NCBI GenBank assembly: GCA_015233935.1
Contig: JADFXB010000020.1
Coordinates: 1-44,424 of the forward strand
DNA length: 44,424 nucleotides
Direction of reading: 5' to 3'
Source of the DNA: Magnetococcales bacterium
GTDB taxonomy: Bacteria; Pseudomonadota; Magnetococcia; Magnetococcales; JADFXB01
Below, piece by piece: positions 1 through 7,296 of the stretch (position 1 is its first letter; each line of letters opens with the position of its first letter). The position numbers were made by a program, and so were the translations under genes. Below the pieces are notes generated by a model. The model worked only from the letters and a program-made list of their open reading frames with translations. It was not told the DNA's origin and did not search any database.

Positions 1-2
1 TA

Positions 3-1019
3 TCACCCATTCTGCAACAACTGGGCGGCATGGGTGGCATGGTAGGTGAGGATCATATCGGCCCCAGCCCGTTTGAAAGAGGTGAGGATTTCCATAACCA
101 TACGATCTTCGTTGATCCAACCTTGCATGGCAGCGGCCTTGACCATGGCATATTCGCCACTGACATTATAGGCGGCCACCGGCACATCAAAATGGTCCCG
201 CACCTCCCGAATAATATCCAGATAGGCGAGACCGGGCTTGACCATGACCACGTCGGCCCCTTGTTGTACATCCAGGGCCACCTCTCGCAAGGCTTCACGG
301 CGATTGGCCGGGTCCATCTGATAGGTGCGGCGGTCGCCGGACTTGGGAGCGTTCTGGGCGGCTATTCCAAACGGGCCGTAGAAGGCGGAGACATATTTAG
401 CCGCATAGGCCATGATGGGAATGTTGGTAAAGCCGGTTTGATCCAATGCCCCGCGAATGGTGGCCACACCACCGTCCATCATGCCAGAGGGAGCTACCAT
501 ATCCACCCCGGCTTTGGCATAACTTATGGCAGCTTCACCTAAAATTTCCAATGTGGCATCATTGTCCACGTCGCCGTTGTGGAGAATACCGCAATGACCA
601 TGATCGGTATATTCGCAGTAGCAGGCATCGGCAATGAGATAAAGATCGGGCAGGGCCTCCTTGAAGGTACGGATGGCCGACTGGATGAGACCGTTATCAT
701 CCCGTGCATCGCTGCCGGTGGAATCTTTGATGGCGGGGATGCCGAAGAGGATCACCCCACCCACCCCCAATTCCATGGCTTGGCGGGCAAGAGGAATGGC
801 CTGATCCACCGAAAGTTGGAAAACCCCTGGCATGGCTGAGACGGGTTTGACCACCTCTTTACCGGGCACCAGGAAATAGGGTTGAATCAAATCAGCAGGT
901 TGCACCATGGTCTCTTGCACCATACGGCGAATGGCCGGGTTGGCGCGCAGACGACGGGGACGATGAACTTGTGCAGAAACTGAAAAGTGTATTGACTTTG
1001 TCATGGCATCAGGCGACAT
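3..1019 (-). CDS. hemB: Delta-aminolevulinic acid dehydratase (porphobilinogen synthase)
   Basis: Condenses two 5-aminolevulinate molecules to porphobilinogen in cytosolic tetrapyrrole synthesis. The 338-residue product has the usual family length. It shows the cysteine-rich zinc-site motif DACYCEYTDHGHCG, an AYAAKYVSAFYGPF segment carrying one active-site lysine, and ADVVMVKPGLAYLD with the Schiff-base lysine. The cysteine triad marks it as the Zn-dependent type rather than the Mg-only aspartate-rich type. The gene is complete: its TGA stop lies at the very left edge. Two in-frame ATGs (1019 and 1004) are possible and neither has a clear Shine-Dalgarno, so the N-terminus may be five residues shorter. 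It is divergent from the phosphatase gene at 1226, and the 206-base gap must hold both promoters. Confidence 0.97.
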   Translation of the reverse strand: MSPDAMTKSIHFSVSAQVHRPRRLRANPAIRRMVQETMVQPADLIQPYFLVPGKEVVKPVSAMPGVFQLSVDQAIPLARQAMELGVGGVILFGIPAIKDSTGSDARDDNGLIQSAIRTFKEALPDLYLIADACYCEYTDHGHCGILHNGDVDNDATLEILGEAAISYAKAGVDMVAPSGMMDGGVATIRGALDQTGFTNIPIMAYAAKYVSAFYGPFGIAAQNAPKSGDRRTYQMDPANRREALREVALDVQQGADVVMVKPGLAYLDIIREVRDHFDVPVAAYNVSGEYAMVKAAAMQGWINEDRMVMEILTSFKRAGADMILTYHATHAAQLLQNG

Positions 1020-1225
1020 TGTAGATATAAGAAAATCGTATCCCCCAACGGGAGATAGCCCTTACCTCCGAATTTTGGAGGTGCATCTATCATGCGGCAG
1101 TATCAGGCCAGTGAGCAAGAGATAAATGGAAATCTCCTCCCTTGGCATTTGTCTTTGGTTGGGGTATGCTGAAAAGGGTGGTGGTTTATCGTCAAGTTCC
1201 TTAAATTAGTCGGGAACATAGCCTA

Positions 1226-2077
1226 ATGATTTACCAGATTGGAAATCGACTCAAAGTTGCGGGCCATTCGGATGTGGGATGCGTGCGGACCCTCAACGAG
1301 GATAATTTTAAAATCGACGAAGAATTGGGACTTCTGATCGTCGCCGATGGCATGGGGGGACATGACGCGGGCGAGGTAGCCAGTGCTCAAGTTATCGAAG
1401 TGATTCAGGACTTTTTGCGAAACCAATCTCCATCTCCTCCTGGTCGCGAAGAGTCGGAGAGCACTCTGACCCTGAATCTTTCCGCTTATGATGACGATGA
1501 GCCGACCTTGGATGATGGTTTGGACGCCACCATGGATGATCTTCCCAATCCCATGCTGGCTATGGTCACTGCTTCCATCCATCATGCCAACTCCAAAGTC
1601 AATGCGGTCAACCGACGCAAAGGCTATCCTGATGGCATGGGTATGGGTGCCACGGTGGTGGGGATGTGGTTGCCTGAATACAGCGAAGACCCGGTGGTTT
1701 TCCATGTGGGGGACAGTCGCTTGTATATGTGTCGCAAGGGCAAACTCCTGCAATTGACCCAGGATCATTCCATGTATCAGCAATGGGTCAATTTTGGTGG
1801 AACGGGTACGCCGCCTGCACAGAATATTTTATTGCAGGCCATGGGTCCCAGCAGCAAGGTCACTCCCGATGTGCGTTTTCAGCATTTGGATAAAGGCGAC
1901 TTGGTGATGATCTGCTCTGACGGATTGACCGGCATGGTTCCGGACGCCATGATTGAGCAAACGTTGCGTAAAACCAATGCCAACAATCTCAATGAAACCT
2001 GTCAACAATTGATTGAATTGGCCAAACAGCGGGGTGGTAAGGATAATATCACCGTGATTGTGGGATTGATGGTTTAA
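1226..2077 (+). CDS. PP2C-family Ser/Thr protein phosphatase
   Basis: A metal-dependent PPM/PP2C phosphatase (Stp1/PrpC type) of 283 residues that would remove phosphate from Ser/Thr of cytosolic proteins. The classic metal motifs are all present: NEDN near residue 26, ADGMGGH with D41 and G42, GDSR at D163, SDGL at D232 and GKDN at D273. An acidic insertion (about residues 85-105, rich in D and E) is not typical of short bacterial PP2Cs. It is followed 59 bases later by a cyclase-FHA gene. FHA domains bind phosphothreonine, so the pair looks like a phospho-signalling unit. No Ser/Thr kinase gene is visible in the window. Function beyond the enzyme class is unknown. Confidence 0.93.
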   Translation: MIYQIGNRLKVAGHSDVGCVRTLNEDNFKIDEELGLLIVADGMGGHDAGEVASAQVIEVIQDFLRNQSPSPPGREESESTLTLNLSAYDDDEPTLDDGLDATMDDLPNPMLAMVTASIHHANSKVNAVNRRKGYPDGMGMGATVVGMWLPEYSEDPVVFHVGDSRLYMCRKGKLLQLTQDHSMYQQWVNFGGTGTPPAQNILLQAMGPSSKVTPDVRFQHLDKGDLVMICSDGLTGMVPDAMIEQTLRKTNANNLNETCQQLIELAKQRGGKDNITVIVGLMV

Positions 2078-2136
2078 TCCCCTGATTTTGGTGACCCACC
2101 TGGTGTGGAAGGATTGGCATTACAGATCAAGAGGTC

Positions 2137-3045
2137 GTGGATCTTGTCATGAGAGAGATTAACAATCTAGCCATCATGTTTGCGGATATCAGCGGCAGTA
2201 CCCGTCTCTATGAAACGTTGGGAGACGAGCGTGCCCGTGATCTCACCTCACGGGTGATCAACCTGATGTCCCGGATTACCAAAGACTATCGTGGGCGGGT
2301 GGTTAAAACCATCGGTGATGAGGTGATGTGCACCTTTCCCACCGCCAACGATGCTGCCGATGCAGCCTTACAGATGCAGGAGGATGTCTCCAACCCTGCC
2401 AATACCATGGGAACCAAATTAAGTATTCGGGTGGGGTTCCATTATGGCGAGGTGATTGAAGAGGGTGGTGATGTCTTTGGTGACGCGGTCAACCTGGCAG
2501 CCCGCATGGGTGGGCAGGCCAAAGCAGAGCAGATCATTACCACCGGTGAAGCGGTGGAGCTGATGCGTCCTGACTTAAAGGAGAACTGCCGCCTGGTGAT
2601 TACCACCACGGTGAAGGGTAAGACCAAGCCGGTGGAAATTTATGAATTGACCTGGGGTGAAGAGGAAGATTTGACCATCATGGGTGGTCTGACCCAAAAA
2701 ATTGCCCCGGCCAACATTCCCTCGGGAACGCTGAAGATTGTGCATCAGGATATTAAGTTGGAAGTTGGACCCGATCTGCCGTCCATCACCATGGGACGTG
2801 GTAATCAAAATAATGTGATGGTGGCCGACACCATGGCATCTCGGGTGCATGTGAAGATTGAGTATCGCCGTGGGAAATTTATTTTGGTGGATCAAAGCAC
2901 CAACGGAACCTATGTCACTGCCAGCCAGGGCAAGCGTTCCTTTGTCCATCGTGAGGAGTTTCCGTTGGAAGGGGATGGGGTGATTGGTTTGGGCAAAGCG
3001 GTGCAGCCCAATATGCCAGAGGCGGTGCATTTTTCTGAAAAATGA
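2137..3045 (+). CDS. Class III adenylate/guanylate cyclase with C-terminal FHA domain
   Basis: The N-terminal half (about residues 10-175) is a class III nucleotidyl cyclase domain. Metal aspartates are visible at D17 (FADISGST) and D61 (KTIGDEVM). The DVFGDAVNLAAR stretch at 112-123 supplies the transition-state Asn and Arg. The Lys/Asp pair suggests ATP as substrate. The C-terminal half (about 200-295) is an FHA domain with GRGNQNN at 220, a SR-x-H core and NGT at 256, which would bind phosphothreonine. All key residues are intact, so it is probably active and soluble; no membrane segment is seen. The start is GTG at 2137, or ATG at 2149 with a poorer ribosome site. A terminator at 3079 closes the unit. 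Confidence 0.92.
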   Translation: MDLVMREINNLAIMFADISGSTRLYETLGDERARDLTSRVINLMSRITKDYRGRVVKTIGDEVMCTFPTANDAADAALQMQEDVSNPANTMGTKLSIRVGFHYGEVIEEGGDVFGDAVNLAARMGGQAKAEQIITTGEAVELMRPDLKENCRLVITTTVKGKTKPVEIYELTWGEEEDLTIMGGLTQKIAPANIPSGTLKIVHQDIKLEVGPDLPSITMGRGNQNNVMVADTMASRVHVKIEYRRGKFILVDQSTNGTYVTASQGKRSFVHREEFPLEGDGVIGLGKAVQPNMPEAVHFSEK

Positions 3046-3078
3046 ACCAGGTATTACCAAAATTCAGTCAATCACAAG

Positions 3079-3116
3079 GGCGGCAGGTTTTAAGGAACTG
3101 GCCGCCTTTGTTTTTT
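3079..3116 (+). terminator. Intrinsic terminator after the cyclase-FHA gene
   Basis: GGCGGC (3079-3084) pairs with GCCGCC (3101-3106), with additional partial pairing of the flanking CAG/CTG. It is followed by a T-rich run to 3116. Confidence 0.75.
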
Positions 3117-3181
3117 GGCCCGTTGTGGGTTGGATTGGCAGGAGTATTCAGTAAGTGTCAACCATTTATGGGGGAGCCATC

Positions 3182-3796
3182 ATGCGTGATATGAGTCAAT
3201 TGCATGTTTTTTTGGATAAGGTTGCCAAAACGCGCCTACCGGAGGGTCCTTCTGATATTGCCCAAACCATTATTCGCACGGCGGTGGGTGAATATGTGGC
3301 GGCGGGTTATTTGACCCGTCAAACACGGGTGCTGGATGTGGGTTGTGGCAGTGGCATGGCTTTGATGGAGATGAAAAAGCATGGTATCGAGGCACATGGT
3401 CTGGCCGTGGGAGAGAACGCACGCACCCTTCGCGCCATGGGTTTTCATATTATTGAGTCCGAACAGGAATTTACCGGCCTGCCGGATGCTTCCTACGATT
3501 TTCTCTGGTCCCGTCACATGTTATCCCAAAGTGTGATGCCCGCTTTTGCGTTGAGCGAATACCATCGTTTGTTAAAACCAGATGGTCTGCTTTATGTGGA
3601 AGTAGCGGCCCCCGACACGGATGCCCATCATGAGCGCAACCCCAATTCGTTAAGCCAGCTTCCTGTGGTGTTATGGCAGCATTTGTTTTATCGGACGGGC
3701 TTCATCCAGTTTCGTCCCATTATCCAGCAAATGCTTACCTTGAAAGGTGGCGGCAAAGATACTTACTGGTGTTTTTTATTGCAGCGTACAAAATAG
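3182..3796 (+). CDS. Class I SAM-dependent methyltransferase
   Basis: A 204-residue protein with the Rossmann SAM-binding motif VLDVGCGSG at about residues 50-58. It has the Methyltransf_11-like order: the acidic/loop region, then SYDFLWSRHMLSQS, then the YHRLLKPDGLLYVEV strand. The substrate is unknown. I chose ATG 3182 because a GGGGGAG ribosome site lies about six bases upstream; an in-frame GTG at 3155 would add nine residues. It is separated from the cyclase gene by a terminator and so is probably transcribed on its own. A hairpin at 3838 ends it. Confidence 0.85.
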   Translation: MRDMSQLHVFLDKVAKTRLPEGPSDIAQTIIRTAVGEYVAAGYLTRQTRVLDVGCGSGMALMEMKKHGIEAHGLAVGENARTLRAMGFHIIESEQEFTGLPDASYDFLWSRHMLSQSVMPAFALSEYHRLLKPDGLLYVEVAAPDTDAHHERNPNSLSQLPVVLWQHLFYRTGFIQFRPIIQQMLTLKGGGKDTYWCFLLQRTK

Positions 3797-3837
3797 TTGG
3801 TTAAATCAACGTTTTTTTTGGACTTAGAATTAATGTG

Positions 3838-3871
3838 AATGAGAAGCAGAGCTGTTATACTTCTCATTTTT
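3838..3871 (+). terminator. Intrinsic terminator after methyltransferase
   Basis: Perfect nine-base stem AATGAGAAG/CTTCTCATT (3838-3846 with 3860-3868), followed by TTTAT. AT-rich, but well placed 42 bases after the stop. Confidence 0.65.
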
Positions 3872-3895
3872 ATAATAATAGTATTTATTATTATC
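3872..3895. promoter_or_regulatory. AT-rich inverted repeat, weak Fur-box resemblance
   Basis: ATAATAATA (3872-3880) and TATTATTAT (3886-3894) form a perfect nine-base inverted repeat. The 19-mer 3877-3895 matches the consensus Fur box at 13 positions by eye. It lies upstream of a TonB-dependent receptor, which is suggestive of iron control. However, it sits about 160 bases before the best promoter, and low-complexity AT sequence can match by chance. Confidence 0.25.
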
Positions 3896-4052
3896 CAACT
3901 TTAAACAATAGTACATGTTTATATTCACCCCCTTCAGGATACATCCTTGACTTGGGAGGTTCCAATCATTAACGTTTGATCGTTATTAAAATAGTGACTC
4001 TCCCATTGGCCTGCTATCTCTTCCTAATACCCTAAAAATTCTGATGATACAC

Positions 4053-4082
4053 TTGACAATCCATCAGTTTCCTAAATAGAAT
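4053..4082 (+). promoter_or_regulatory. Sigma-70 promoter for TonB-dependent receptor
   Basis: TTGACA (4053-4058), an 18-base spacer, then TAGAAT (4077-4082). The predicted transcription start near 4089 falls on the first possible ATG (4090). This favours translation from a later start codon such as 4114, downstream of AAGGAGG at 4094-4100. The rest of the 3797-4113 gap holds the terminator and inverted repeat listed above; I see no B12 riboswitch there. Confidence 0.6.
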
Positions 4083-4113
4083 TGCTCCCATGCAAGGAGG
4101 CTCAAAGAAAAAA

Positions 4114-6246
4114 ATGACAGGACAACACTGGAACAGTCCTCCCGAAAAAATGGTGGCAACCGCCGAGCCAAAGAAGGGCGGCTTTATTCATAAAATGAGC
4201 GTTTTTCCTTATCAAAAGTATTTGTACCTTCCTGTTATTTTCGGCGTCCTCTTGCTACCTTTATGTGCCCAAGCTGGTCAACGGCCAGCCATGTCTTCTG
4301 CTCCCCTGGAAAATCCCTCCTCCCTGCCGACCGACGAACCTACGGAACAAGGAAAACTGACAGATTTATTACAAATTTTGGAAGAGAGCACGGAAATTGC
4401 GACCAAAACCAAGCTCAATGTGGATTTTGTGCCAGGCATGGTGACCATATTGACGGGGGATGATCTCAAATCCCGTGGGGTGAATACGGTACAGGAGGCT
4501 CTCAATCTGGTGCCTGGTTTCACCACCTCCATGGCAGGCCCCATGAAGGAGCAGGTGACGGTACGGGGTGTTTCCAAACAACTTTCCGGCAAGATTAAAT
4601 TTTTAATCAATGGTATGCAAGCCAATGATACCTCCATGGGTGAGCCATTTTATATTTATGCCATCCCCATGGACTTGATCGACCGTATTGAGGTCATTCG
4701 CGGGCCAGGTTCGGCGGTTTATGGGGAGTTTGCCTATTTGGGGGTGGTAAATATTATCACCAAAACCAAGGGGAATCGGATTATTGGTCAATATGGCAGT
4801 TTTGGTGCTGTCATGGGTGGCGGGGTGTTTTCCTATACCCCACCCAAGGAGCAATATGGTTTTAGTCTGGCCATGTCGGGCTGGCAGAGTGATGGTGGGC
4901 ATGTGAGGAGTGGACTGGATCGGGATTTAAGTGGTGCCCCCTTTAATTCCCCCGCCAACTCCCATTTATACGCCCCTGGCAAGGTGAATGAGGGGATATC
5001 CCACAGATCGGCCTTTTTGTCTGCCTACCATAAAGACACCTCTCTGGTGGCCCAGTATATCGCCCGTGGGGATGGGGAACGATTTGGTCACAACGATGTA
5101 TTACCACCGGAGGAGGATCGCCTTTCCCTTCATTCCGCCACCTGGCTGGTGGAAGGTCGGCAAAATTTCCAATTTGGTAAAGAGTGGCAGACCACCTTCA
5201 AACTGGGACTTTTTCGCGACCGTTTTGATATGGATCGGGCGTTCATGTGGCCGGTGGGCATGGCCCCGCTTCCTAACACCATCAGCAAGTATGTCAACGA
5301 AGATCGTTATTATGGCAGTGGTGGGATGGTTTATCGGGGTTGGGAGCGGCATACCATTTCTTCAGAAGTGCAATATTCGGACAGTTCCGCCTGGGATTCC
5401 TCGGGAACCAGCCTGGGAAGAAGCATTTTTGGTTTTTCGTTGCAGGATCAAATTTCTCTGCTTGAGCCGTTGGATGTGACCATTGGTTTGCGTTATGACG
5501 ATTACAACCAGATTGGCACCACCTTGATGCCAAGGATTGCGGCGGTCTATCGTTTATCCAACAACCATATTTTCAAGGCCCAATATGGGGAGGCCTTTCG
5601 TCCTCCCAGCTATATGGAGTTGAACCCCAACGCGCAACCGGTGAACGGCACCCCTGGCAACAAGCCGGAGACCATTCAAACCCTGGAGGCGGGGTATATT
5701 TATCGGGACCATGAGCGGGTGGGACGTATCACCTTGTTTCACTCCGAACTGGACGATGTGATCGACCTGGTGGTGACGGGTGGTGGGGCAAGAAAATATA
5801 TGAACACCCAAAACATTCGTTTGCATGGTATTGAATTGGAGTTGGAGGCTAAACTTTCCAAGCAATGGAAGGTGGACAGCAATATTTCCTATGTGGATAC
5901 CAAGGATGTGGCTTCCAAGCAGGATTTGGCCGGGGCTACCGATTGGTTGTTCAACATGGGTCTGGCCTACGCCCCCCAGGATGATCTATTGTTTTCTCTG
6001 CAATTTCGTCATGTGGATTCCCGCTATCGGGAACCCGGTGATACGCGCCTGGAGCTGGGTGGCATCAACACCCTGGATGTGACTGCCAATGTCATGAATT
6101 TATTCCTGCCAGGCTTAACCTTGCGCAGTGGCATTAAAAATATTCTGGATGCATCCGTTGTCTATCCCGCCTTGATGAACACCTATCCCAACGACTATCC
6201 CCGCCCTGGCAGAAGTTGGTGGATGAATTTGTCTTATGATTTTTAA
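4114..6246 (+). CDS. TonB-dependent outer-membrane receptor
   Basis: A 710-residue outer-membrane barrel receptor that imports a ligand using TonB energy. It has a signal sequence (hydrophobic LYLPVIFGVLLLPLCAQA) and a plug domain: the VTILTGDDLKSRG, QEALNLVPGFTT and IEVIRGPGSAVYGEFA landmarks follow the family order. A 22-strand-type barrel then ends in the terminal aromatic YDF. ATG 4114 is chosen from the promoter position; ATG 4090 (718 residues) and ATG 4195 (signal peptide directly at the start) are alternatives. The n-region before the signal core is unusually long unless 4195 is used. No ExbB/ExbD, TonB or uptake genes are adjacent, so the substrate (siderophore, cobalamin, other) cannot be told. 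Confidence 0.93.
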   Translation: MTGQHWNSPPEKMVATAEPKKGGFIHKMSVFPYQKYLYLPVIFGVLLLPLCAQAGQRPAMSSAPLENPSSLPTDEPTEQGKLTDLLQILEESTEIATKTKLNVDFVPGMVTILTGDDLKSRGVNTVQEALNLVPGFTTSMAGPMKEQVTVRGVSKQLSGKIKFLINGMQANDTSMGEPFYIYAIPMDLIDRIEVIRGPGSAVYGEFAYLGVVNIITKTKGNRIIGQYGSFGAVMGGGVFSYTPPKEQYGFSLAMSGWQSDGGHVRSGLDRDLSGAPFNSPANSHLYAPGKVNEGISHRSAFLSAYHKDTSLVAQYIARGDGERFGHNDVLPPEEDRLSLHSATWLVEGRQNFQFGKEWQTTFKLGLFRDRFDMDRAFMWPVGMAPLPNTISKYVNEDRYYGSGGMVYRGWERHTISSEVQYSDSSAWDSSGTSLGRSIFGFSLQDQISLLEPLDVTIGLRYDDYNQIGTTLMPRIAAVYRLSNNHIFKAQYGEAFRPPSYMELNPNAQPVNGTPGNKPETIQTLEAGYIYRDHERVGRITLFHSELDDVIDLVVTGGGARKYMNTQNIRLHGIELELEAKLSKQWKVDSNISYVDTKDVASKQDLAGATDWLFNMGLAYAPQDDLLFSLQFRHVDSRYREPGDTRLELGGINTLDVTANVMNLFLPGLTLRSGIKNILDASVVYPALMNTYPNDYPRPGRSWWMNLSYDF

Positions 6247-6335
6247 GAGACGCCCCAAATCGCACCAATAATACATGCGGTCACAAAAAGTCGGGCAAGA
6301 TGTTTTATACATCCTTTAGAGATGCACAGGAATGA

Positions 6336-6617
6336 TTATGCGCGGGAGGGTTGAACGTGGAGGTGGAGACCTAACGCTTTGATGGCTTTGAGAAGAGATT
6401 CGACGCTGACATGATCTGAACTTACCAGTTGAGCCAGATTATCCAAGGTGGCAGAATCCATATCGTTGTGCTGGTTACGGGCACGTTCTATGGTGCGCAA
6501 GGCATGAACAACCAGCTCGGCATCGCCTTCATCCAGGCATGCTTCCAAATAGAGTGCCCTATCCTCCTCGCTGGTTAGATAGTTCGCGGTGTCATACGGA
6601 GAAAACAGCTCACCCAT
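6336..6617 (-). CDS. HTH antitoxin of a type II toxin-antitoxin pair
   Basis: A 93-residue protein of the HigA-like/addiction-module antidote family. The N-terminus MGELFSPYDTANYLTSEED and the central helix region (LVVHALRTIERARN) are typical of this family, and the C-terminal half is a predicted helix-turn-helix. Translation starts at 6617, inside the end of the toxin gene (eight-base overlap), with GGGAGAG five bases upstream. The toxin-before-antitoxin order and overlap indicate coupled translation. It should neutralise the 6610-6918 toxin and repress the operon, probably at the palindrome near 6957. Confidence 0.85.
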   Translation of the reverse strand: MGELFSPYDTANYLTSEEDRALYLEACLDEGDAELVVHALRTIERARNQHNDMDSATLDNLAQLVSSDHVSVESLLKAIKALGLHLHVQPSRA

Positions 6618-6918
6618 GCAAGCTCTCCCGCCACTTTTTGGCCAATTGAACAGCAATCTCTATATCCGATTCCTGTGTTTTTTTGTCCCCCCCTGCCAAC
6701 AGGATGACCAAAGAGGAACCTTGCTGTGCGTAGTATACCCTGTATCCTGGACCACAATCAATCCGCAATTCCCATATCCCGTCGCGTAATGGTTTCACAT
6801 CCCCTCTATGGCCAAGGGCGAGTCGATCAATTCTGGCACGGATTCGTGCAAGTGCGATTTTATCCTTTAGCTGGGAAATCCATTGATAAAATTTGTCACT
6901 CTGAATGATTTTATTCAT
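6610..6918 (-). CDS. RelE/ParE-superfamily toxin
   Basis: A 102-residue toxin of the addiction-module killer protein type. Family features are the N-terminal FYQWISQL-KDKIALARIRARIDRLALG helices, then GDVKPLRDGIWELRID and GYRVYYAQQG, then the C-terminal LLAGGDKKTQ and DIEIA segment. These proteins usually cleave ribosome-bound mRNA or poison gyrase; which applies here is not readable. The start is ATG 6918, with AAGGA about eight bases upstream; ATG 6924 would leave too short a spacing. It is the first gene of a two-gene unit read leftward. Confidence 0.87.
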   Translation of the reverse strand: MNKIIQSDKFYQWISQLKDKIALARIRARIDRLALGHRGDVKPLRDGIWELRIDCGPGYRVYYAQQGSSLVILLAGGDKKTQESDIEIAVQLAKKWRESLHG

Positions 6919-6956
6919 AATCATTCATCCTTTTTCCCTGTTCTAATGGCTAACCC

Positions 6957-6979
6957 ATTACTTTCCAAGGGAAAGTAAT
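6957..6979. promoter_or_regulatory. Palindromic operator upstream of the toxin-antitoxin operon
   Basis: ATTACTTTCC (6957-6966) and GGAAAGTAAT (6970-6979) form a perfect ten-base inverted repeat with a three-base centre. It lies between the candidate promoter and the toxin start codon, the usual place for antitoxin autorepression. That the antitoxin binds here is inference. Confidence 0.6.
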
Positions 6980-6998
6980 TCCTGTTTGCTGGAGTCAA

Positions 6999-7026
6999 AG
7001 TATCAAGCCCATTATAAAATTGTCAA
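6999..7026 (-). promoter_or_regulatory. Candidate promoter of the toxin-antitoxin operon
   Basis: Read on the minus strand: TTGACA (7026-7021), a 16-base spacer, then GATACT (7004-6999). The perfect -35 and correct placement upstream of the operator support it; the -10 is imperfect. Confidence 0.5.
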
Positions 7027-7113
7027 GCAATGGTATCGATAAATAATTTTTTTATCCTAAATTTTGATTGATCAAAGCTGGCAACTTTAACACTCCTAGA
7101 TATTAAGATGCAT

Positions 7114-7144
7114 TTATCACCCCATCAAAAAAGAATGCTATAAT
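7114..7144 (+). promoter_or_regulatory. Candidate promoter for the Hsp90-like conflict gene
   Basis: A perfect TATAAT (7139-7144) with a weak TTATCA -35 at a 19-base spacing. This would give a leader of roughly 145 bases. The leader contains a possible 22-codon frame (TTG 7189 to TAG 7257) behind TGGAG. Otherwise nothing recognisable is seen between the toxin operator and the gene at 7297. Confidence 0.4.
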
Positions 7145-7296
7145 ATACATGTTACAAGGAAAAAATCACCTTGAATGGAGAATAAACATTGGCACCCTCC
7201 CCATTCCCTGATTTTGGTTTGCCGGCAAGGGTGGATTGTTGCCATTGTTGGCGATAGAATGGTGATTTTTAAGAGCAGAAATAAGATTAATCCAGA

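Noticed and set aside
1064..1082. ACCTCC/GGAGGT inverted repeat between hemB and the phosphatase gene
   Set aside because: Six-base arms with an AT loop are too short to call a regulatory site, and the position fits no known operator.
3797..4113. Cobalamin riboswitch upstream of the TonB-dependent receptor
   Set aside because: No B12-box-like conserved sequence or long structured leader; the predicted transcript starts almost at the gene.
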